Origin: Allostella sp. ATCC 35155
GTDB taxonomy: Bacteria > Pseudomonadota > Alphaproteobacteria > ATCC43930 > Allostellaceae
Reading direction: 5' to 3'
Assembly (NCBI GenBank): GCA_006738865.1
Contig: AP019701.1
Span: 2,662,001-2,726,000, forward strand
DNA: 64,000 nt
The notes beneath the pieces are model-generated. The model was not told the origin of the DNA. It did no database searches and saw only the letters and a list, made by a program, of their open reading frames with translations. Positions 59,182-64,000 of this stretch are shown piece after piece. A program made the translations under genes and the position numbers. Positions within the stretch are counted from its first letter, which is position 1; every line of letters starts with the position of its first letter.

Positions 59182-61902
59182 TCATCGGACGGAAGCGTCG
59201 CGGACGCGGTCATCGCCGAATATCCCCGTCCGGGTCAGGATCGCCTTCTCCACCTCCAGCACGGCCATCAGCACCATGCCGGCGCCGATGACGACGATGC
59301 CGTCGAGCAGTCCGACGGGGCGCGTGTCGAACAGCGCCTGCATGGCCGGCAGGTAGGTGAAGGCGAACTGCGCCGTGATCACGACCCCGAGCGCGATCAG
59401 CGTGGCCGGCGTGCCGAGCGCGCCCCGCAGCGTCAGCGAGCCCGTGTGCAGGTAGCGGACATTGAAGAGATAGAAGATCTCGAAGACGACGATGGCGTTG
59501 ACGACCATGGTCCGCGCCGTCTCCACCGGCAGGCCGCGGCCGAGGGCGTAGAAGAAGATCCCGATGGCGCCGAGGGTGAAGAGAGCCGACACGAAGAAGA
59601 CCCGCCAGACCAGGAAGGGCGACAGCAGGGCGGCGCCCGGGGGGCGCGGCGGCCGCGCCATGACCCCCGGCTCCGGCGGCTCGAAGGCGAGAACGAGCCC
59701 GAGGGTGACCGAGGTGATGAGGTTGATCCAGAGGATCTGCGCCGCCGTCATCGGCATGGCGAAGCCGATCAGGATCGCGGCGATCACGGTCATCGCCTCG
59801 CCGCCGTTGGTCGGCACCGTCCAGGCGATGACCTTGCGGATATTGTCGAAGACCGTCCGCCCCTCGTGGATGGCCGCGGCGATCGAGACGAAATTGTCGT
59901 CGAGCAGCACCATCTCGGCGGCCTCCTTCGCGGCCTCCGTCCCCTTCCGGCCCATGGCGACGCCGATGTCCGCCTGCTTCAGCGCCGGCGCGTCGTTGAC
60001 GCCATCGCCGGTCATGGCGACGACCGCGCCCGTCGACTGCAGCGCGCGGACAATCTTCAGCTTGTGGGCAGGATCGGTGCGCGCGAAGACGGCCGTCTCC
60101 CGCACCAGCGGCACCAGTTCGGCCTCGGGCGTGCGGTCGAGTTCGGCGCCGACGACGACGCGGTCGCCGTCGCCGAGCCCGAGCTGCCGGGCGATGGCAC
60201 CGGCCGTCACGCCATGGTCGCCGGTGATCATCTTGACCGCGATCCCGGCGGAGCGGCATTCCGCGATCGCCCGCACGACCTCCTCGCGCGGAGGATCGAT
60301 GAAACCGACGATGCCGAGGAAGACCAGCCCCTCGTCGAGATCGGCGAAGGTCAGGACGCCCGCTGCCGCGCGCCGCCGCAACGCGAATCCCAGGATGCGC
60401 TCGCCCTCCGACGCGGCGTGCGCAATCGCCGCGTTCCAGCGTTCGTGATCGATCGGCCGTGCGCCATCGACCGACAGTTCCAGGGCGCACATCGCCAGGA
60501 GTCGCTCGGGCGCTCCCTTGACGAAGATGGCCTCGGTGCCGTCCGGGGCACGGTGGCAGGTCGCCATGAAGCGGTGCTGGGCGTCGAACGGGATCTCGTC
60601 GACGCGCGGCCATTCGCCCCGCACATGGTCGGCACCGAGGCCGGCCTTGGCCGCCAGCGCGACCAGCGCCCCCTCCATGGGGTCGCCCTCGACGGTCCAG
60701 CCGTCCGGTCCCCTGCGCAGTTGCGCATCGTTGCACAGGAGACCGGCGCGCAGCAGCGACACGGCAGCCTCCAGGGCCGCGACATCGTCGCCGCCATCGG
60801 CCGCAGTCAGCTCGCCCTCGGGGGCATAGCCGGCCCCGGACGCCGCCAGGACGTGCCCGCATGAGACGACGTGGCGGGCGGTCATTTCGTTGCGCGTCAG
60901 GGTACCCGTCTTGTCGGAACAGATGATCGAGGTGGCGCCCAGGGTCTCGACCGCCGGCAACCGCCGGACCACCGCATTGCGCGCCGCCATGCGCTGCACG
61001 CCGATCGCCAGCGTGATGGTGATGACCGCCGGCAGGCCCTCCGGGATCAGGCCGACGGCAAGCGCGACCACCGCCATGAGCGCGTCCGACCAGTCATAGC
61101 CGCGCACCAGCGTCGCGAAGGCGAAGAGCAGGACCGCACCCGCCGCGGCAACGCCGGTGAAGCGCTGGCCGAAACGGTCGATCTGGCGCAGCAGCGGCGT
61201 CGTCAGCGTCTCGACCTCGGCCATCATGCGGCTGATGCTGCCGATCTCGGTCCGCGCGCCGGTTTCGACGACGACGCCCGTGCCCTGGCCCGCCGCCACC
61301 AGGGTTCCGGAAAACAGCATGCCCACGCGGTCGCCGAGCGCAGCCGTCGGCGCGGCCGGCAGGTCCTGCTTCTCGGCCGCCACCGACTCGCCGGTCAGCA
61401 TGGCCTCGTCGACCAGCAGGCCGCGGGCGCGCAGGAGGCGCAGGTCCGCCGGCACCCGGTCCCCGGCTTCGACCAGGACGATATCGCCCGGCACCAGTTC
61501 GGCCACCGGCACCGAGATGCGCCCCCCGTCGCGCCGGACGGCAGCGGTCGGGGAGATCATGCGGCGAATGGCGGCGAGCGCCTTCTCGGCCTTGTCCTCC
61601 TGGAGAAAGCCCATGACGGCATTGACCGTCACCACGGCGACGATGACCGCAGCGTCGACGAGATGGCCGAGGATCCAGGCCGCGGCCGCGGCCGCGAGCA
61701 GAAAATAGATCAGCGTGCTGTGGAACTGCGCCAGGAAACGGCGGACCGGGTGGGGCCGGGCCGGCTCCGGCAGGGCGTTCGGCCCGTGGCGGCGGAACCG
61801 CTCCTCCACTTCGGTCGTCGACAGGCCGCGCTCCGAAACCCCCAGGGCCGACAGGGCCTCCGCCGAGGTCATCGCGTGCCAGTCGGTCCGATGCTCCTGC
61901 AT
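59182..61902 (-). CDS. Cation-transporting P-type ATPase (P2-type)
   Basis: P-type ATPase of 906 residues. It has the N-terminal cation-ATPase domain (WHAMTSAEALSALGVSERGL), actuator TGES (DEAMLTGESVAAEK), the membrane motif VGLIPEGLPAVITITLAIG of Ca/Na-type pumps, the phosphorylation DKTGT (IICSDKTGTLTRNE) and hinge GDGVND, and a C-terminal four-helix bundle. Ca2+, Mn2+ or Na+/K+ are likely ions; the sequence does not decide. The ATG at 61900-61902 follows GAGGGAG; the ORF could be extended 33 residues upstream without support. Confidence 0.9.
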   Translation of the reverse strand: MQEHRTDWHAMTSAEALSALGVSERGLSTTEVEERFRRHGPNALPEPARPHPVRRFLAQFHSTLIYFLLAAAAAAWILGHLVDAAVIVAVVTVNAVMGFLQEDKAEKALAAIRRMISPTAAVRRDGGRISVPVAELVPGDIVLVEAGDRVPADLRLLRARGLLVDEAMLTGESVAAEKQDLPAAPTAALGDRVGMLFSGTLVAAGQGTGVVVETGARTEIGSISRMMAEVETLTTPLLRQIDRFGQRFTGVAAAGAVLLFAFATLVRGYDWSDALMAVVALAVGLIPEGLPAVITITLAIGVQRMAARNAVVRRLPAVETLGATSIICSDKTGTLTRNEMTARHVVSCGHVLAASGAGYAPEGELTAADGGDDVAALEAAVSLLRAGLLCNDAQLRRGPDGWTVEGDPMEGALVALAAKAGLGADHVRGEWPRVDEIPFDAQHRFMATCHRAPDGTEAIFVKGAPERLLAMCALELSVDGARPIDHERWNAAIAHAASEGERILGFALRRRAAAGVLTFADLDEGLVFLGIVGFIDPPREEVVRAIAECRSAGIAVKMITGDHGVTAGAIARQLGLGDGDRVVVGAELDRTPEAELVPLVRETAVFARTDPAHKLKIVRALQSTGAVVAMTGDGVNDAPALKQADIGVAMGRKGTEAAKEAAEMVLLDDNFVSIAAAIHEGRTVFDNIRKVIAWTVPTNGGEAMTVIAAILIGFAMPMTAAQILWINLITSVTLGLVLAFEPPEPGVMARPPRPPGAALLSPFLVWRVFFVSALFTLGAIGIFFYALGRGLPVETARTMVVNAIVVFEIFYLFNVRYLHTGSLTLRGALGTPATLIALGVVITAQFAFTYLPAMQALFDTRPVGLLDGIVVIGAGMVLMAVLEVEKAILTRTGIFGDDRVRDASVR

Positions 61903-61967
61903 CCGTCCGCGCTCCCTCTTCGCTGCGCCGCCGACGATGGTCGACCGCCACCGGATCTCGGGACGTA

Positions 61968-61980
61968 CAGCATCATGCTG
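61968..61980. promoter_or_regulatory. Palindrome between divergent ATPase and SnoaL-like genes
   Basis: CAGCAT-C-ATGCTG, a perfect 6-base inverted repeat with one central base, lies 66 bases before the ATPase start and could be an operator. No regulator gene is nearby. Confidence 0.25.
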
Positions 61981-61994
61981 ACGGGGGATCCGCA

Positions 61995-62024
61995 TTGACA
62001 TCGATCAGGTCGGCCGCACTTGAT
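61995..62024 (+). promoter_or_regulatory. Candidate promoter for the SnoaL-like gene
   Basis: A perfect TTGACA at 61995-62000 is followed after 18 bases by CTTGAT, a weak -10 match, about 50 bases before the ATG at 62076. Confidence 0.3.
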
Positions 62025-62075
62025 CCGGCTGCCCGGCCCATGGTCCGATCGCCCGGAGAAACCGGGAGCGATCCG

Positions 62076-62453
62076 ATGGCCGAACCGACCGAAGCGCTGA
62101 TCATGGAGATCGAGGCGGCCTTCAACAGCCGCGACGTCGACCGCATCCTGTCCTTCTTTTGCGAGGACGGCGTGTTCTGCACCGCCCGCGGCCCGACCAG
62201 GACGGGGATCGAGCTGCGCGGCAAGCCGGCGATCGGCGCCTTCCTGCGCGAGCGCTTCTCCCATATCCCTGACATGTATTGGCACCCGCACTTCCGCTTC
62301 GTGTCGGGCGACCGCGGCGTCTCCTACTGGACCGTGACCGGAACCGACCGCCGGACGGGCAAGGCGCTCGATCTCCACGGCTGCGACATCTTCCACTTCC
62401 GCGACGGCCGGATCGCGCACAAGGACACGTTCTGGAAGACGATCGAGCCCTGA
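62076..62453 (+). CDS. SnoaL-like (NTF2-fold) protein
   Basis: Protein of 125 residues with the SnoaL/NTF2 pattern: IMEIEAAFNSRDVDRILSFFCEDGVFCTARGPTRTGIELRGKPAI and an FxSGDRGVSYWTVTGTDRRTGKALDLHGCDIFHFRDGRIAH sheet. The ATG at 62076 is chosen, with GGGAGCG upstream; longer frames add residues without similarity. Function unknown. The end is six bases from the convergent hydrolase gene. Confidence 0.75.
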   Translation: MAEPTEALIMEIEAAFNSRDVDRILSFFCEDGVFCTARGPTRTGIELRGKPAIGAFLRERFSHIPDMYWHPHFRFVSGDRGVSYWTVTGTDRRTGKALDLHGCDIFHFRDGRIAHKDTFWKTIEP

Positions 62454-62459
62454 CGCCCT

Positions 62460-63617
62460 TCAGTTCCCAGCGCGGGCGAGGAAGTCGAGCAGGAGACGGG
62501 TCACGGCCGGGGCCTGCTCCTGCTGCACCCAGTGGCCGGCGCCCTCGATCAGGTGGCAGCCCAGCATGCGGGGGCAGACCGTCTCCTGCATCGCCTCGAT
62601 CGCACCGGGCTTCTGGTAGATGCCCCAGTCGCTGCGGCCGGCGATGAAGGCCGACGGGATGTCGATGGTCCGGCCCGAGAAGACCTCCATCTCGGTGTCG
62701 AAGCGGCCGGTGGTGCGGCAGCGGTACCATTGCAGGCCGCCCTGGAAACCGGTGCGCCCGAACTCGCCCGCATAGACGGCGAGTTCGTCCTCGGTCAGCC
62801 AGCCGCAGGCGGCCACCTGCGCCGGGCTCGGCATCTCCCGGTCGACGGTCGCGGCCATGCCCTCGTCGCGGTCCATGATGTAGTAGGTCGGCATCCGGGC
62901 CAGTTCGTCGGCCGTCCAGCCGGCGAGGCGGACCGGCCGGTTGCCCGCCCAGTCGGCGCTCTTGAAATGGTAGTAGGCGCGCAGGAAGGCATGGATGCCC
63001 TGCGGCGCGCGCCACATGTCGGCGTCCGCCGTACGCTCCGAATAGTACCATTGGTAGTGCTTGCGCGGCCGCGGCAGCGCGGCGAGGGCGGCGTGGATAT
63101 CGACCCCTGCCGGCTTCGTCGGCGGCCCGTCCGCCGTGCCGAACGGGATCGCCGGCGCACCGGCGAACGGCGCGCTCATCAGCACCATCGAGCGGAAATA
63201 GTCCGGCCGGGCCAGCGCCGCCATGGCCGCGACGGAAGCGCCGAAATCATGCCCGATCACGGCCGCCACCGAGCGGTGGCCGAGGGCCAGCGTCAGGCCC
63301 AGCGCGTCGCGCAGGAGATTGAGGAAGCGGAACGGCGCGAGGTCGCCGTCATAGTCCGGGTCCCAGCCCGTCGTGCGGCCATAGCCCCGCTGGTCGGGCG
63401 CGATCACGTGGTAGCCGGCCTCGGCCAGCGGCACCATCACCTTGCGCCAGCTGTAGGCGAGTTCGGGAAACCCGTGCAGCAGCAGGATCGCGGGGCGGCC
63501 GGCCGTCTCATGGCCGGCCTCCAGCACATGCATCCGCAGCCCGTTGATCCCCGCGACGAAGCGCGAACGGATGCCGGCCGGCAGGATGCCGGGGTCGAGG
63601 GGGGCGAGTTCGGTCAT
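62460..63617 (-). CDS. Epoxide-hydrolase-type alpha/beta hydrolase
   Basis: Alpha/beta hydrolase of 385 residues. The nucleophile elbow is GHDFGASVAAMAAL with aspartate, typical of epoxide hydrolases and haloalkane dehalogenases; the oxyanion HGFPELAYSWRK and the C-terminal base in EGAGHWVQQEQ are present. The lid carries two tyrosine-containing stretches (KHYQWYYSER, RAYYHFKS) which could polarise an epoxide. The ATG at 63615-63617 is chosen; a longer frame adds no similarity. Confidence 0.82.
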   Translation of the reverse strand: MTELAPLDPGILPAGIRSRFVAGINGLRMHVLEAGHETAGRPAILLLHGFPELAYSWRKVMVPLAEAGYHVIAPDQRGYGRTTGWDPDYDGDLAPFRFLNLLRDALGLTLALGHRSVAAVIGHDFGASVAAMAALARPDYFRSMVLMSAPFAGAPAIPFGTADGPPTKPAGVDIHAALAALPRPRKHYQWYYSERTADADMWRAPQGIHAFLRAYYHFKSADWAGNRPVRLAGWTADELARMPTYYIMDRDEGMAATVDREMPSPAQVAACGWLTEDELAVYAGEFGRTGFQGGLQWYRCRTTGRFDTEMEVFSGRTIDIPSAFIAGRSDWGIYQKPGAIEAMQETVCPRMLGCHLIEGAGHWVQQEQAPAVTRLLLDFLARAGN

Positions 63618-63690
63618 GGCAGGCGCTCCATCGCTGGTCGGAGCGACCTTCCCGCCGGTACGTCCCCCCGTCAACCGGGGTCGCGGGCGG

Positions 63691-64000
63691 CTACTGGGCC
63701 GCCTTGACCACGCCGCAGCCGATGCGCGGGCCGGCGCCGCCGATCGGCTGGGTCATGTGGTCGTCGGGGTTGGCGTGAATGACGAGCGCGGCCCCGTCCC
63801 CGTCGAGCACCGCCGCACGCCCACCCTTGCCCGTCAGCGACGCCAGCGTCGTGAAGAACTCGGCCAGGACCGTGCCGTCCGAATGCACGCGAAGGTTCGG
63901 CAGGTCGCCGGCATCGGGCCCGTCCGGATTCTTGAGCCCGTGCTTGCGGCCCTGGGGGTTGAGATGCGACTTCGACGCCACGAAGCCATGGTCATGGTCC
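63691..64000 (-). CDS. sodC: Cu-Zn superoxide dismutase, C-terminal part, 5' end outside window
   Basis: Open frame to the window edge. The visible 103 residues read HDHGFVASKSHLNPQGRKHG, GDLPNL, and the metal and disulfide-bearing end HANPDDHMTQPIGGAGPRIGCGVV, matching bacterial SodC. The copper and zinc histidines in HDHG/SHLN/KHG and the DDH are seen. The signal peptide and first strands are beyond the window. It protects the periplasm from superoxide. Confidence 0.87.
   Translation of the reverse strand, partial: DHDHGFVASKSHLNPQGRKHGLKNPDGPDAGDLPNLRVHSDGTVLAEFFTTLASLTGKGGRAAVLDGDGAALVIHANPDDHMTQPIGGAGPRIGCGVVKAAQ

Noticed and set aside
59446-60864. Long plus-strand open frame opposite the P-type ATPase gene
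   Set aside because: Residue composition is that of an antisense shadow (D, R, H rich), and the ATPase on the other strand has all its motifs.
1-64000. Scan for tRNA, rRNA, CRISPR, IS elements and integrase genes
   Set aside because: No T-loop plus cloverleaf, direct-repeat array, transposase or terminal repeats were seen.

Overview
The window looks like a chromosomal segment of a GC-rich alphaproteobacterium. The basis is very high GC at third codon positions, tight operons with ATGA/GTGA overlaps, a complete alphaproteobacterial-style C-P lyase cluster, soxBDAG, a tripartite tricarboxylate (TTT) transporter, and TauD, PhyH, acyl-CoA dehydrogenase and MaoC genes. A Rhodospirillales-like soil or water heterotroph fits, but the genus cannot be fixed from the sequence. 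I see no tRNA, rRNA, insertion sequence, prophage or CRISPR array. Gene density is about one per kilobase, and the longest stretch without a convincing gene is about 395 bases (41288-41682), which itself holds a possible small ORF.

Layout. 1-3 kb: end of an O-acetylhomoserine sulfhydrylase gene, a PotD-like binding protein and an unrecognised TPR-like membrane-anchored protein. 3-17 kb: phosphonate island. A minus-strand group (phnF regulator, a first phnM, a keto-acid hydratase, an MFS transporter) diverges from a plus-strand operon phnGHIJKL-phnM2, a PPOX flavoprotein, a PhnZ-like HD oxygenase, a haloacetate dehalogenase, a cysteine-less FmdE-like protein and azlCD. A HutC-type operator (GT-C-TA-G-AC) sits between the two groups. 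17-25 kb: redoxin, TauD dioxygenase, and a TTT transporter whose TctB subunit carries a whole TctC-like binding domain inside it; then an SDR and an aldo-keto reductase. 25-30 kb: leuCDB, a decayed PIN toxin with its intact antitoxin, and an HtrA protease. 30-39 kb: a GMC oxidoreductase and ThDP enzyme pair convergent with soxBDAG. 39-44.5 kb: an HPF-cold-shock fusion, a divergent M19 dipeptidase, a GST, and a desaturase / MetX-like / class IV aminotransferase operon. 44.6-47.5 kb: a glycosyltransferase-like protein, an alkaline-phosphatase-superfamily enzyme and an IspD-like nucleotidyltransferase in one overlapping operon. 48-54 kb: amidase, PhyH dioxygenase, NTF2-like protein, iron-binding protein behind a Fur-like site, and acyl-CoA dehydrogenase with MaoC. 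54-64 kb: GST / serine hydrolase / TSUP permease operon, type II haloacid dehalogenase, CapA-like protein, P-type ATPase, SnoaL-like protein, epoxide-hydrolase-like protein and the 3' part of a Cu-Zn superoxide dismutase gene.

Most of the island is catabolic. Phosphonates, short halo-acids, sarcosine and carboxylates feed into central metabolism. The most unusual items are the nested TctB-TctC protein, the operon-linked FmdE-like, dehalogenase and AzlCD tail of the C-P lyase locus, the paired phnM genes, and the glycosyltransferase / phosphatase-fold / cytidylyltransferase trio.
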